From Pyrinomonadaceae bacterium (lineage in GTDB: Bacteria; Acidobacteriota; Blastocatellia; Pyrinomonadales; Pyrinomonadaceae): DNA of 54,733 bases. The stretch covers positions 1 to 54,733 of the forward strand of contig JABDKD010000012.1 of NCBI GenBank assembly GCA_013003215.1. Direction: 5' to 3'. The stretch's first letter is position 1. Each line of letters starts with the position of its first letter. The position numbers were made by a program, and so were the translations under genes. The notes under the pieces were generated by a model. The model did not search any database and was not told the origin of the DNA. It worked only from the letters and a program-made list of their open reading frames with translations. This document shows positions 26,130-35,239 of this stretch, in pieces.

Positions 26130-26330
26130 GGACTGAAGTTGAAAACTGAAAGTAGAAAATTGAAAGTGGGAAATAGCAAAACAAATAAGCTTGTTTCCTA
26201 CCCGTCGGCAAATCGAAAATCCACCAGATTTTGGGCGCAGACAGCTTGACCGAATTGAATGATCATTTAATAAGCGCATCTGGATGTAGTTCTCATTTTC
26301 CACTTTCCGTTTTTAGCTTTTCACTTTCTT

Positions 26331-26936
26331 ATGAAGCCTGAACCCAAAAAAGGATTGATTCAAACAGACTCGTGGGACCACCGTATGCCATGGGTGGCGA
26401 TGGGCATATGCCTGATCGCGATGGCGGTGATCCTTCATTTCCAGGGAAGGCTTTGGTGGTGCCGTTGGGACTCGCCATTATATCTATGGTCGAGCGATGT
26501 TTGGAGCAAACACAATTCGCAACATTTGTTTGATCCGTATATGTTCACGCACCTATTGCATGGAGTTGCGTTTTATTGGCTCGGCCGGCTTCTTTTTCAA
26601 AAGCGCATTTCGTTTGCCTGGCTATTGTTTACGGCTGTCCTGGCTGAAAGCATTTGGGAGGTTGTCGAGAATTCCGCATTCATCATCGACAGGTATCGTG
26701 AATCGACAGCCTCGCTTGAGTATTTCGGAGACTCGATTCTCAACTCGGTTGGAGATGTAATTGCCTGCTTTACGGGATTCATGATTGCGTTCAAACTAAG
26801 ACTTTGGAAATCTCTGGCGTTTTTTGTACTGGTTGAATTGATCTTGATATTGACGATTAAAGACAGCCTCTTGATAAATATCGTTATGCTTATTTACCCA
26901 ATCGAGGCAATCAAAGTCTGGCAGACGGGGGGATGA
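26331..26936 (+). CDS. DUF2585 integral membrane protein
   Basis: 201 residues with four or five membrane spans (about 20-38, 70-88, 92-108, 132-152, 160-185). The conserved core is GRLWWCRWDSPLYLWSSDVWS-like (short form: WWCRWDSP, W-S-S-D-V-W-S) followed by FDPYMFTHLLHGV and WEVVENSAFIIDRYRE, which match DUF2585/UPF0314. The family is of unknown function, mostly in alphaproteobacteria and Acidobacteriota. A spacer stutter (gaaaactgaaagtagaaaatt) precedes it. No ribosome binding site is clear. Confidence 0.82.
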   Translation: MKPEPKKGLIQTDSWDHRMPWVAMGICLIAMAVILHFQGRLWWCRWDSPLYLWSSDVWSKHNSQHLFDPYMFTHLLHGVAFYWLGRLLFQKRISFAWLLFTAVLAESIWEVVENSAFIIDRYRESTASLEYFGDSILNSVGDVIACFTGFMIAFKLRLWKSLAFFVLVELILILTIKDSLLINIVMLIYPIEAIKVWQTGG

Positions 26937-27115
26937 GATCAGAGATCAAGCATGAGGTTCAATGTTCAAGGTTCAAAGTTCAACGTTGCGGAGTTCCCGA
27001 GTTCCTTAGCCGTCGCGTAGTGATTTATGAAAGAAGGTTTCGCGACCAAGTGTCGCTCATGGCAGGCGAGTCGCCTGCGCTCCAGTCGTTACCGTCGCGT
27101 CGGCGACGGTTGAAA
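26937..27115. repeat. stutter repeat and REP-like hairpins
   Basis: The first half is a gttcaaggttcaaagttcaac stutter (about 26953-26982). The second half carries palindromes GCAGGCGA-gTCGCCTGC (27062-27078) and CCGTCGC-gtcg-GCGACGG (27092-27109). The last matches the hairpin at 186-203 upstream of the transposase gene, with one base changed in the loop, so this is a remote member of the same REP family. Confidence 0.7.
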
Positions 27116-27137
27116 AAGTGAAGAGCAGGTAAATTTT

Positions 27138-27569
27138 ATGTCTATTGAAGTTACAGGAAGAGTCAGTGTTGAGCGAAGTCCGGAGGACGTCGCGCAGGTA
27201 ATGTTTAACCCCAAGAAGGACAAGCTGTGGGTACGGAGCCTGAGAGAGGTATATCCGATGGAGTCGGGACTTTATAAAAAGGGTGCCCGGATCGAAAGGA
27301 TCGGAAACTTTCTCAACAAGCATTACTCCGCAAAACTTCTTGTAACCAAGATGGAAGAAAACTCATTTTGCCAGCTATACGCTGATGAGCCGTTTGAGAT
27401 GTACATTAAATACAATCTGAAAGAAACGGAAGAGGGCACGGATATCGCTTTGACGATCTCGAGCATAAGTGAGGTGGAATTCAATAGCCCCGTATCGATA
27501 ATCATGAAATCGATTCAAGAAATGATCGATGGCGATTTGGCCAAGCTTAAGAAGCATTTGGAGCATTAG
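27138..27569 (+). CDS. SRPBCC-fold (START-like) protein
   Basis: 143 residues without a signal peptide. The pattern VTGRVSVERSPEDVAQVMFNPKKDKLWVRSLREV, then GLYKKGARIERIGNFL and a C-terminal long helix (VSIIMKSIQEMIDGDLAKLKKHLE), is that of the SRPBCC/polyketide-cyclase-like fold that binds hydrophobic ligands in a helix-grip pocket. The ligand is unknown. AGCAGG precedes the ATG by about 9 bases. It is followed by an unrelated exported protein with its own promoter-like element. Confidence 0.8.
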   Translation: MSIEVTGRVSVERSPEDVAQVMFNPKKDKLWVRSLREVYPMESGLYKKGARIERIGNFLNKHYSAKLLVTKMEENSFCQLYADEPFEMYIKYNLKETEEGTDIALTISSISEVEFNSPVSIIMKSIQEMIDGDLAKLKKHLEH

Positions 27570-27616
27570 AATTACAAGTCCCATAAACTTCGACTGAGAA
27601 TCAGCCTTCTCTCTCG

Positions 27617-27625
27617 TGATATAAT
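27617..27625 (+). promoter_or_regulatory. extended -10 promoter candidate
   Basis: TGaTATAAT at 27617-27625 is a perfect extended -10 (TGn plus TATAAT), 53 bases before the ATG of the next gene. No good -35 hexamer lies 17 bases upstream, which is normal for extended -10 promoters. It fits sigma-70-type transcription of the exported protein gene at 27678. Confidence 0.5.
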
Positions 27626-27677
27626 TTTCGACCTGACCAGAAATTTCTTGTTCACCGAATTAGAGGTCATTCGAGTT

Positions 27678-28568
27678 ATGAAAAGAACTACATCGATTCT
27701 TGCACTGATTTTGTTCGTTACAACTATTGGGTTTTCTCAGGCGCAGCAGCAAACTGACACTGAAGCCGAGCAGAGAAAAGCCGAAGAGGCCGCGTTTAAT
27801 GCTCGTGTTAGTGCCCTGCGGAATAATGGAAAGCAAAGGTTTATACGTGACCGTTACAAGGAAACCCGTGTTTATCAAGAGGATATTGTTCGGCTGTATC
27901 GAGATCTGGACAAGGATGAGAGAGAACTGCTTGCTCCGGCTTCGGACATTCTACGAAGCTATCCGGATTTCACTGGAAAGAAGAGGGGAATAACAAAGCT
28001 CATCGTGGACAGGGGTTGCGACATGGGCCCTGAATTCGTAGTTGCGAAAGATCATTGTGAAAAGTACGGCATGCCGGGTGCAGGTTCTTCCTATTCGTTT
28101 CGAAGCAATATGTATCGGAACAGGCGATTGGCAGATGTCTCATATTCAGAGGGGAAGTTCACCACGAAAGGGGTTTGGAAACACGGGATTCTTATCGCAC
28201 TAAACAATGTTTCTTTTGACAATCTGAGCGTTGACTCTCCGGAACTCAAAACACTGGTGGGCTTTTCTGCAGAAATGGACCTAGAGAAAGCGGCTGCATT
28301 CGAAGGTCACCTTGCCAAGGGGATCGCCGGCGGAAACATCGTCTACAAAGACTCGCACCCGGTGCGAAATGACGCCACCTACGTCGTTCGCTCGATTGCA
28401 TACCGCGGAGAGCATTGGGAAATGGTCAAAGAGGTTGAGTACGATGAGCTGGATTTTGATAAGAGGCGCGATGTGATCGTTGCGTTCAGAGTAGTTGAAA
28501 TGGTGCCCGATGAAAGCGTGACGATAATTTGGAAGGTACTCTCGGATTCGAAAGCACCAAAGCTTTAA
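27678..28568 (+). CDS. exported protein of unknown function
   Basis: 296 residues from ATG 27678, where the signal peptide MKRTTSILALILFVTTIGFS starts; the longer frame from 27648 only adds 10 residues without support. Mature part: Gln/Glu/Ala-rich coil (QAQQQTDTEAEQRKAEEAAF), then a globular region with DRGCDMGPEFVVAKDHCEKYGMPGAGSSYSFR (C and C may form a disulfide), an LVGFSAEMDLEK segment and a C-terminal GEHWEMVKEVEYDELDFDKRRD. I recognise no family. It has its own promoter-like extended -10 and ends 23 bp from a convergent gene. Confidence 0.65.
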   Translation: MKRTTSILALILFVTTIGFSQAQQQTDTEAEQRKAEEAAFNARVSALRNNGKQRFIRDRYKETRVYQEDIVRLYRDLDKDERELLAPASDILRSYPDFTGKKRGITKLIVDRGCDMGPEFVVAKDHCEKYGMPGAGSSYSFRSNMYRNRRLADVSYSEGKFTTKGVWKHGILIALNNVSFDNLSVDSPELKTLVGFSAEMDLEKAAAFEGHLAKGIAGGNIVYKDSHPVRNDATYVVRSIAYRGEHWEMVKEVEYDELDFDKRRDVIVAFRVVEMVPDESVTIIWKVLSDSKAPKL

Positions 28569-28591
28569 TCTTTCACAAGTTGCTTTTGGCT

Positions 28592-30052
28592 TTATCGTAG
28601 AAGTCTCAGGTACCGGCGAAGCCATTTCTGAAGAAAGGGCTTTTTAAATCCTTCAATTGTCATCTCTGTAGCTAAGGCTTGAGTTATCTTACCAAGAGTC
28701 GGATATACATGAATCGCCTCATTTAGCTTCTTCAGCGACAGCCCGTGTCTCATAGCAAGCACGAACTCGTGAATTAGTTCACCCGCGTGCGGTCCGACAA
28801 TCGTAACGCCGAGGATCTTACTGTCCTTCAATACCAGTTTTGCGAATCCTTCTCCGGAGCCCTCAGCGAGCGCGCGATCATTATGAGAAAACGGGACCTC
28901 GTATATCGTCAACGAATCCCCATATTGGTTTCGAGCCTCTTCCTCTATCATGCCGACCCTTGCTACTTCAGGTTCGCTAAAGGTAGCCCACGGAACGACA
29001 CTATAATCCGCCTTCTTCCGAAGTGGCCAAAAAAGAAACGCATTGTTCAGAACGATCTGCGCCTCATAATCAGCCATATGCGTGAACTGGAAGTTGCCGG
29101 TTACATCTCCTGCTGCATATATGTGTTTCGCAGACGTCCTCAAATATGCGTCTGTACGTATGTGTTTTTGATCAAATTCTACTCCGGCCTGTTTCAATTC
29201 GAGTCCGTCGAGGTTTGGCTTGCGCCCGACTGCGACCAGTATTTCGTCGCAAACGATTTCTTCCGTCGAACCGTTCGTTTCAATGGTCACGACCCTGGAT
29301 CCATCTGAATGCTCAGCGAATTTCGTTGCCTTCGCCGAAGTTCTCACATCCACACCTTCAGCGGTGAGAACGTCGGTCATGAACTCCGACACTTTCCGAT
29401 CCTCTTTAGCGAGGATCCGGTCAAACATCTCGATAACCGTAACCTTCGAGCCGAACCTCGCAAACGATTGACCCAGTTCTATTCCTATTGCCCCGCCGCC
29501 GATGACCACAAACCTTTCAGGCAGATCCTTCAGCTCGAAGATGTCTTCATTTGTAATGTAGCCGGTTTCGGCAAGTCCATCTATCGGAGGTACGAATGGT
29601 GAAGAGCCGGTCGAGATACAAAAGCGTTTGGCGCGCATTACACGCTTCTCACCGGAATCGTTGAGGGTTACCTCGATCTCACGGCCATTCAAAAAACGAG
29701 GCGAACCGAAAATCACCTCTGCACCCATCTCCTCAAACACTTCAGGCGCATCATGTTCTTCGATCATACCGATCACATCCTGGACGTGTCTTGTCACCGA
29801 CGAGAACGAACCACTCCTGAAAGCGGGTTCGGCCCGTTCGAATCCGAATGCTTCGGCGTTTCTCATATCGGAAGCTAAACGTGCCGATCGGATCAGAGTT
29901 TTTGAAGGTACACAACCGGTATAGAGACAGTCGCCGCCAAGTCGCGATTTCTCGACAAGCGCGACATTGGCTCCAATGATTCCTGCACCACCTGCCGCAA
30001 CCAGCCCGGCGGAGCCGCCTCCAATTACTATAAGGTCATAAATGTCACTCAT
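28592..30052 (-). CDS. dihydrolipoamide dehydrogenase/mercuric-reductase-like flavoprotein
   Basis: 486 residues of the pyridine nucleotide-disulfide oxidoreductase class I. FAD-binding GGGSAGLVAA near 11-20, redox pair C42-x4-C47 in GGDCLYTGCVPSK, NAD(P)-binding GGGAIGIELGQSFARFG near 200, second FAD motif ITAAGDVTG-like (YAAGDVTGNFQFTHMA), and the C-terminal active-site stretch AIHVYPTLGKI with the H-x3-P-T base. No MerA N-terminal metal-binding domain or C-terminal Cys pair is present, and no pyruvate or 2-oxoglutarate dehydrogenase genes adjoin. The physiological electron partner is unclear; it could serve lipoamide, glutathione-like or general NAD(P)H disulfide reduction. Confidence 0.9.
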   Translation of the reverse strand: MSDIYDLIVIGGGSAGLVAAGGAGIIGANVALVEKSRLGGDCLYTGCVPSKTLIRSARLASDMRNAEAFGFERAEPAFRSGSFSSVTRHVQDVIGMIEEHDAPEVFEEMGAEVIFGSPRFLNGREIEVTLNDSGEKRVMRAKRFCISTGSSPFVPPIDGLAETGYITNEDIFELKDLPERFVVIGGGAIGIELGQSFARFGSKVTVIEMFDRILAKEDRKVSEFMTDVLTAEGVDVRTSAKATKFAEHSDGSRVVTIETNGSTEEIVCDEILVAVGRKPNLDGLELKQAGVEFDQKHIRTDAYLRTSAKHIYAAGDVTGNFQFTHMADYEAQIVLNNAFLFWPLRKKADYSVVPWATFSEPEVARVGMIEEEARNQYGDSLTIYEVPFSHNDRALAEGSGEGFAKLVLKDSKILGVTIVGPHAGELIHEFVLAMRHGLSLKKLNEAIHVYPTLGKITQALATEMTIEGFKKPFLQKWLRRYLRLLR

Positions 30053-30066
30053 TATTGAATCTTGAT

Positions 30067-30465
30067 CTAAGCTTTTGCAGATTCCGCAGCCTCCTGCTCG
30101 GAAGGTTCATTAATCCGGTTTCTGATCTTGCGGACCGTCGAGTATGCGCCATACACGATCATAACCACAACCGCTCCATACACCCACCAGGGAACGTTTC
30201 GACCTGCAATGATCAGGTAAAGATACGCCGAAACAAAGAAGAAAAGGGCGATCATCGCCGGCAACGCGATAGATTTTCCTTTCCGGTAATTCCTTATTAG
30301 CCAACCAATTGACAGCGAAAAGAAGGGAATCGCGCCGATGTAGATACCTCCAAAAATAAAAGGATTGACGCCGTAGTTGGCACCCAGACTCATGAACCAG
30401 TCAACAAAGCTATTCCACATAGTGTCTAACATATTACGATTCAGTAACGTATTATTCCTATTCAC
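30067..30465 (-). CDS. small integral membrane protein of unknown function
   Basis: Up to 132 residues from a GTG at 30465, or fewer from ATG 30432 (MLDTMWNS) or ATG 30420 (MWNSFVDW); none has a good ribosome binding site. Three hydrophobic segments are clear (about 40-60, 72-90, 96-112 of the longest form), with a charged tail ending NEPSEQEAAESAKA. No family recognised. Its stop lies 14 bp before the flavoprotein start, so the two are probably one operon and the protein might anchor or feed the flavoprotein, an inference only. Confidence 0.6.
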   Translation of the reverse strand: MNRNNTLLNRNMLDTMWNSFVDWFMSLGANYGVNPFIFGGIYIGAIPFFSLSIGWLIRNYRKGKSIALPAMIALFFFVSAYLYLIIAGRNVPWWVYGAVVVMIVYGAYSTVRKIRNRINEPSEQEAAESAKA

Positions 30466-30552
30466 TTAGATTTGAGCCGCTCACCGTTCATGCCGGTGTC
30501 CATTGGTTAACTGCCCCTTTATTATGCTCTTCCGGAAATGTAGAATTTGTTT

Positions 30553-31257
30553 ATGAATTTCAGAGTATTAAGAAATATCGCATTCCTTTTCGTATTTGTA
30601 AGTGGCCTTGCCATCGTTTTTGGGGCAGCGTGGACGTCCGGGGCCGGTTCGCCTTCGTTATCCGAACGGTTCGAGCTTTTGCCGGAAGAGAAGAAGGTAC
30701 CAAAAGCGGAACGGTCCGGAGAGTATTCATTTGATAAGGCTCACAGTTCGATCGGCTTCAGGATCAAACACATGGGTCTCATTGACGTGCCCGGGCATTT
30801 CAGGAAATTCGAAGGCGGTTTGGAGTTTGACGCGTCCAAATCAAGGAACTCGAGTGTCAGTTTCACGGCTGATATGAAAAGTATTGATACCGGCATCAAT
30901 GCAAGGGACAATCACCTCAGGAGTAAAGATTTCTTTGAAGTAAAAACCTATCCGGCGATGAAGTTTGAGAGTACGCGTATCAAGAAAAAAGGTAAACGGT
31001 ACTTTGTTAAAGGCAATCTGACGATGAAGGATGTGACAAAAGAGATCGAGTTTCCGGTGAGGATCTATGGTCCCATAAGGGATCAGAGAGGAACCATTCG
31101 GATGGGTGTGTCCGGGACAACATCGATCAATCGCCGCGAGTTTAACGTTAATTATGGAGGGAACCTTCCCGGCGGGACCGCGGTTCTCGCGGATAATGTT
31201 TTTGTTGATTTGCGCATAGAGGCGGTAAAGAAAAAGGACGAAAAGGAGAAAAAGTAA
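30553..31257 (+). CDS. YceI-family exported protein
   Basis: About 234 residues from ATG 30553 (a TTG two codons earlier is in frame). An N-terminal signal (NIAFLFVFVSGLAIVFGAA) is followed by a single YceI lipocalin-like barrel: GEYSFDKAHSSIGFRIKHMG, LEFDASKSRNSSVSFTADM, IDTGINARDNHLRSKDFFEV, TYPAMKFES and a final TSINRREFNVNYG strand. Family members bind long isoprenoids such as ubiquinone or polyisoprene in the periplasm. The C-terminal tail is Lys-rich. Its own stop is inside a hairpin that may act as a terminator between it and the convergent DUF3857 cluster. Confidence 0.9.
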   Translation: MNFRVLRNIAFLFVFVSGLAIVFGAAWTSGAGSPSLSERFELLPEEKKVPKAERSGEYSFDKAHSSIGFRIKHMGLIDVPGHFRKFEGGLEFDASKSRNSSVSFTADMKSIDTGINARDNHLRSKDFFEVKTYPAMKFESTRIKKKGKRYFVKGNLTMKDVTKEIEFPVRIYGPIRDQRGTIRMGVSGTTSINRREFNVNYGGNLPGGTAVLADNVFVDLRIEAVKKKDEKEKK

Positions 31258-31269
31258 CTTCTCCTTTCG
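31239..31269. terminator. possible bidirectional hairpin terminator
   Basis: cgaaaaggagaa at 31239-31250 pairs with ttctcctttcg at 31259-31269 (one bulged A) around an 8-base loop that contains the YceI stop codon. It lies between convergent genes. There is no strong T-run, so an intrinsic terminator is only possible. Confidence 0.35.
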
Positions 31270-31298
31270 CCCCCGAATTTTCGTACCTGACGGTCGTG

Positions 31299-33266
31299 TT
31301 AGTCTTTGACGAGCACGACCATTGCATTTTCAGCTGCCAGGATCTTGGTGAAGAAGTCCCGCACATTCGAATAATCTTCAACCGGGATCGTTGTGCGCGT
31401 GGTAACAAGGGCTCTCGTATAGGTAAGTGTTCCCTCGGAGACTTCGTAACTGGTTTCGTAGGTACCGAATTCCGTCTTCAACGAGAGCGGTTCGGGCATT
31501 TCATCGACTGAGAACCCTTCAGGTAATTTGAATACCGCCGACTCTCTGAACGAGTTGGACCAGAGCGTGACCGGATTCCTTCTTTCTTTTTCGGTCAGAT
31601 AGATCGAGCGGGACCTGCTTACGATCGTTGGTCTGAAAATCAGCAAAGATCCCTGCATGACCTGGCCGTAACCGGGAGCAGAGAACTTCACGTCGAGATC
31701 AAAACTCGCATTCGCGTGATCGTCCGTCGGTTTGAGTTCTTCGAGTTTTGCCGCGGTCGCACCTCTCGAAAGCCATCGTTCAATCGACTTTTCATAGTCA
31801 CTCGCAGAAAGCCGGCGGAAAAGAGATCTTTCAGATCGGGAAGACTGCCCCTTGGTAACCTCGTTTATCGTACCCGCGATCGAACCTTCTTTATCAAGCG
31901 AAACTTCAACAGTGCGAACTAGCGCATTTTCAAGCGGATCCGTTGTCGGCATCTGAAGCAGGCCGCCCTTTTCCCGGGCCATCACAAGGCCGTAGCTTCC
32001 CTGAAGGCTTTCAGGCAGATCCCCGACGGGTGTCATGTCATCAGTCGCGTCAAAAATCAGGAGCCTGCCCAGCTCTTCGTTTTCGATCACTGTCGGGCCC
32101 TTTGTTTCCGGGTTCACAACCACAGCAATGATGCAGTGGTTGAATTGCCGCGGTGATGCCCATTCCTTTCTGACAAAAGTCGGATCACCGGCGAAGATGG
32201 CAATTGGATACGATTCGATCTTTAATGACCGCAACATCGCACGCATTAGCGTCGCCTTGTCTTTACAGTCCCCGTAACCTCTACTCAGGACAGTACTTGA
32301 AGCCCTTGGCTTGTACCCGTTGCCGTATGCCACGCCAATGTCAATAGCAATGTACTGCAGGTCTTGAACGTATTTGCCGATCGCCTGGATTTTTTCCAGT
32401 TCCGTTGTCGCATTTGCCGTAAGCTCGCGAGCTTTTGCGGCGACATCGTCATTGATTACAACTTGAGGATCATAGAGGCCGCTGCCCCACGTCGAAACCT
32501 CTTTCCAATTTGAAAACGAGCGCTTACCCGCCGACGTCTCGCCCGGAGGGGCGAAGTTTACGGCCATAAAGGGGGCCAGGTTCTTGACTGACGGACTCAA
32601 CGGCTCAAGCGCGATCGGCGCCAGATTATCCAATTGCCAGGTATAGCTGGAACCGTTTACCGTCGGCTTAATATCATCGTGATTAAACGTGATGCTAGAG
32701 GCCTCCCAGCCGGAAGGGAGATTCAACTTGTATCGCGACCTCAATACCGGAAGGTATGCCTGAAACTGCCAGATGTCCTGGTAGAAAAGAGGCGGGTTCT
32801 CAATATCGACTTCAAATCCGAATACATCCCCGACACGCACGTCGTCCGAAGCGTTGATTATCTTGACGCGCCCCTCGTTGTAAACATCATCAGGGTCGGA
32901 AATCAGATCAACTGTCTGCTTTTTTCCATAGTTCTTCGATCGCCCGCCGGAAGGGATCGTCCATGCCTCAAAATCTCCAACCTTACCCGCGCTCATAAAG
33001 TAGAAAGCCCTGGCAACTGCCAGACGCCGGCCCTCGTTTGTAAGTATCTTTACGGCATACCGTTCGACCGTCACGATCGAGCCGTTCTTTTTTACGGTGA
33101 CCTCCTGTTCGTCGTGAAGTACGACTCCGGGTATCTCCTTGTCGTAACCGGGTGCCTTCAGCGCAGCTGCGCCCCGTAGCCATTGAGGCGGCGAACTTGC
33201 GGCCGCATAGGCGGAGATGACCAGTAGCAATGAAATGGCCGTCGTTAAGAGTGAGCGTCGGATCAT
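31299..33266 (-). CDS. exported DUF3857/transglutaminase-like protein with intact triad
   Basis: 655 residues, signal peptide MIRRSLLTTAISLLLVISAYA. An N-terminal DUF3857 beta-rich domain (about 45-270) precedes a transglutaminase/papain-fold core: Y-G-D-C334-K-D-K-A, F-N-H377 and F-D406-A-T-D, which gives the Cys-His-Asp triad. The C-terminal third is beta-rich (about 430-640). The enzyme class crosslinks, deamidates or cleaves amides; the target is unknown. GGAGGAAAC precedes the ATG by 1-2 bases after the Shine-Dalgarno. It is the last gene of a four-gene array, only 15 bp after the previous one. It lacks the P-V-V-D-x-D-A-D-A-E segment shared by the other three. Confidence 0.88.
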   Translation of the reverse strand: MIRRSLLTTAISLLLVISAYAAASSPPQWLRGAAALKAPGYDKEIPGVVLHDEQEVTVKKNGSIVTVERYAVKILTNEGRRLAVARAFYFMSAGKVGDFEAWTIPSGGRSKNYGKKQTVDLISDPDDVYNEGRVKIINASDDVRVGDVFGFEVDIENPPLFYQDIWQFQAYLPVLRSRYKLNLPSGWEASSITFNHDDIKPTVNGSSYTWQLDNLAPIALEPLSPSVKNLAPFMAVNFAPPGETSAGKRSFSNWKEVSTWGSGLYDPQVVINDDVAAKARELTANATTELEKIQAIGKYVQDLQYIAIDIGVAYGNGYKPRASSTVLSRGYGDCKDKATLMRAMLRSLKIESYPIAIFAGDPTFVRKEWASPRQFNHCIIAVVVNPETKGPTVIENEELGRLLIFDATDDMTPVGDLPESLQGSYGLVMAREKGGLLQMPTTDPLENALVRTVEVSLDKEGSIAGTINEVTKGQSSRSERSLFRRLSASDYEKSIERWLSRGATAAKLEELKPTDDHANASFDLDVKFSAPGYGQVMQGSLLIFRPTIVSRSRSIYLTEKERRNPVTLWSNSFRESAVFKLPEGFSVDEMPEPLSLKTEFGTYETSYEVSEGTLTYTRALVTTRTTIPVEDYSNVRDFFTKILAAENAMVVLVKD

Positions 33267-33281
33267 GTTTCCTCCGGTGAT

Positions 33282-35228
33282 TTAAACTGCCTTCTTCTTG
33301 AGGATTAATACAAACGTATCTGATTCATGGAACAGGTCAAAGAGCCTCTTGAGAGGTTTGTATGCTCCTTTCTTGAAATAGATCTGCCCGTTGCCGCCGA
33401 TAAAATACTTCCTTGTATACCTAATGCTGTGGTTTTCACGATCATACTTGATCTTGTAGCTGGACCCGGCAATTCCCTTACTTTCTTTAATATCTTTCGG
33501 TAGCGAGAATTTTTCGAGAGCATAATCTGCCGGGAGTTTGATCTCGATATCGTCATCCTCGCTCCAGGGGAAATCAAAGTAGATATCGTGTTCCCGGGTC
33601 GCGCTTGTGAACATCGGCTTTGAATTGTACTCAAAGAAACCGGGCTGAAGGAAGATGCGGGAGCCGGTTTTCTGTCCGTATCCGGGTATCGTTACCGCGT
33701 ATGATTTTTCGAGAGGTTTACTTGCTTCAAAAAAGTTTCTAATCGCGACGTTCGAAATCTCCGCTGTTGAATTGTCGCTCTTTAGCTCTTCTTCAAAGTG
33801 CTCGGCCCGCTCATTGTCGGTTTCCAAATACTCCGATCTTCTTTGTTCATGTGCCCAATGGCCGTTATAAGCACGGGTAGCGGTACCTTTTAAGACTCCG
33901 TCGGCATCGAGCTCAAAATTGCCCGTGCGTTTGACCAATGAGTTTTCCGGTTTTGAAAGAGGCGTAGTGGCCCACCTGAAGTTACCCCCATACGCCACCA
34001 TCGCGTAAACATTTTCCTCGTACCAGATCAATTCCCCAAACGGCAGAAATGGGGTTCCGGGATTAAAATACCGGCGTTTTCCATCGACTACGACTGCTAC
34101 GCCCAACGGGTGGATAAACGAAACACTATAGGGATGGCTGTTGGGGTTAAAGAACTTTTCGCTCCGGTCTCCCGAAAAGACTACGTATGTTTGAAAGCCG
34201 GCCGCCCGGGCTAGTGAAGCAAAAACCATATCGATCATGCCGGGCGTCGCGGAATTAGTCTTGAAGACATCGGAAACCTTCTTTTGTTTCGGAAGCTTTG
34301 TTTCGCCTCGGGAGTCGTCAAAAGCCAGGTTCCGGATTTCCGTTTGAACATAGGTATAAAAGCGCCTCAGCTTCTCCTCATCCGTATTAGCTCCGCGTGC
34401 GAGGTTTTCCGCAAGACTCTTGATCTTCTTGTTGGGTTCGGTGACTGAGGCGAACCTCGATCCCACTCCTTGTCCAACCTGCCACCAATCGCCCCTTGAA
34501 AATGAGTATCTCAACATCGCCCACGGGACTACTTGGTCTTTTGGGGGCATGAAGGGTTCTTCATTGAACGCGGGTGCATTTTTTACCGATGCGACCCAAA
34601 AGGAATCGTCGTTAGGGTCACGGCTGAAAGCTGTTGCCTCCATGTTGAAGAAATACGGATCGATGTTGCTATTCCGGAATGGCCGCATGTAATAGGTAAC
34701 ACGTTGAATCGGAATGTCGCGCTGGAATACCAATCTCTCTCCCTGAAGGCTGTCAGACTTAAAGCGTTCCCGGTATTGATATTCAACAATCACGCCGGGT
34801 TCTATCCCGGGTACGGCGAACGATTTTGCGCGGATCTTCAGCCTTTTGGATTTAATGATCTCCCTGTCAAAAATCTCACTTGCTGAAACATTCGTAATCG
34901 AGCCGTCGGGCTTTATAACTCGGGCGGCGATATTCTCTACCTTCATCCTCTTGGTGTAAGGAATGTCCATTTTGGCGAATCTCTCGCGGCCGCGTTCGGT
35001 AAAAATCTTCACCCGGACATAATGTTCGTAATAGAGCTTTTTGCGACTCTTGTCGTCGAGCCTTACTTCCCAGAAAATGGCTTCGGCATCGGCGTCTTTG
35101 TCGACCACGGGTTCCCTCATAGAGAGCTCTGCCGGTGTTACAGGTTTCCATTGAATCGTCTCAGATGCTGCCGCAACCGTTGCAAATGCGAGTGTTATCA
35201 AGATTGTGAAGTGGAGTGTTCTTAACAT
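33282..35228 (-). CDS. exported DUF3857/transglutaminase-like protein, triad lost (copy 2)
   Basis: 648 residues, signal peptide MLRTLHFTILITLAFATVAA. Layout as in the neighbour: DUF3857 N-terminus with TPAELSMREPVVDKDADAEA at about 31-50, transglutaminase-like middle, beta-rich C-terminus. At the place of the nucleophile the sequence is S-A-T-P-G-M-I-D, so the Cys is gone (Pro by alignment); the His position may remain (FIH), and the Asp position is Asn (YFNPGTPF). Enzyme activity as a transglutaminase is unlikely. It starts 11 bp after the upstream copy ends, so translation is probably coupled. Confidence 0.85.
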   Translation of the reverse strand: MLRTLHFTILITLAFATVAAASETIQWKPVTPAELSMREPVVDKDADAEAIFWEVRLDDKSRKKLYYEHYVRVKIFTERGRERFAKMDIPYTKRMKVENIAARVIKPDGSITNVSASEIFDREIIKSKRLKIRAKSFAVPGIEPGVIVEYQYRERFKSDSLQGERLVFQRDIPIQRVTYYMRPFRNSNIDPYFFNMEATAFSRDPNDDSFWVASVKNAPAFNEEPFMPPKDQVVPWAMLRYSFSRGDWWQVGQGVGSRFASVTEPNKKIKSLAENLARGANTDEEKLRRFYTYVQTEIRNLAFDDSRGETKLPKQKKVSDVFKTNSATPGMIDMVFASLARAAGFQTYVVFSGDRSEKFFNPNSHPYSVSFIHPLGVAVVVDGKRRYFNPGTPFLPFGELIWYEENVYAMVAYGGNFRWATTPLSKPENSLVKRTGNFELDADGVLKGTATRAYNGHWAHEQRRSEYLETDNERAEHFEEELKSDNSTAEISNVAIRNFFEASKPLEKSYAVTIPGYGQKTGSRIFLQPGFFEYNSKPMFTSATREHDIYFDFPWSEDDDIEIKLPADYALEKFSLPKDIKESKGIAGSSYKIKYDRENHSIRYTRKYFIGGNGQIYFKKGAYKPLKRLFDLFHESDTFVLILKKKAV

Positions 35229-35239
35229 TGTCGGTGCCC

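Noticed and set aside
28592-30052. call as mercuric reductase
   Set aside because: No N-terminal metal-binding domain, no C-terminal Cys pair and no other mer genes; only the general flavoprotein class is safe.
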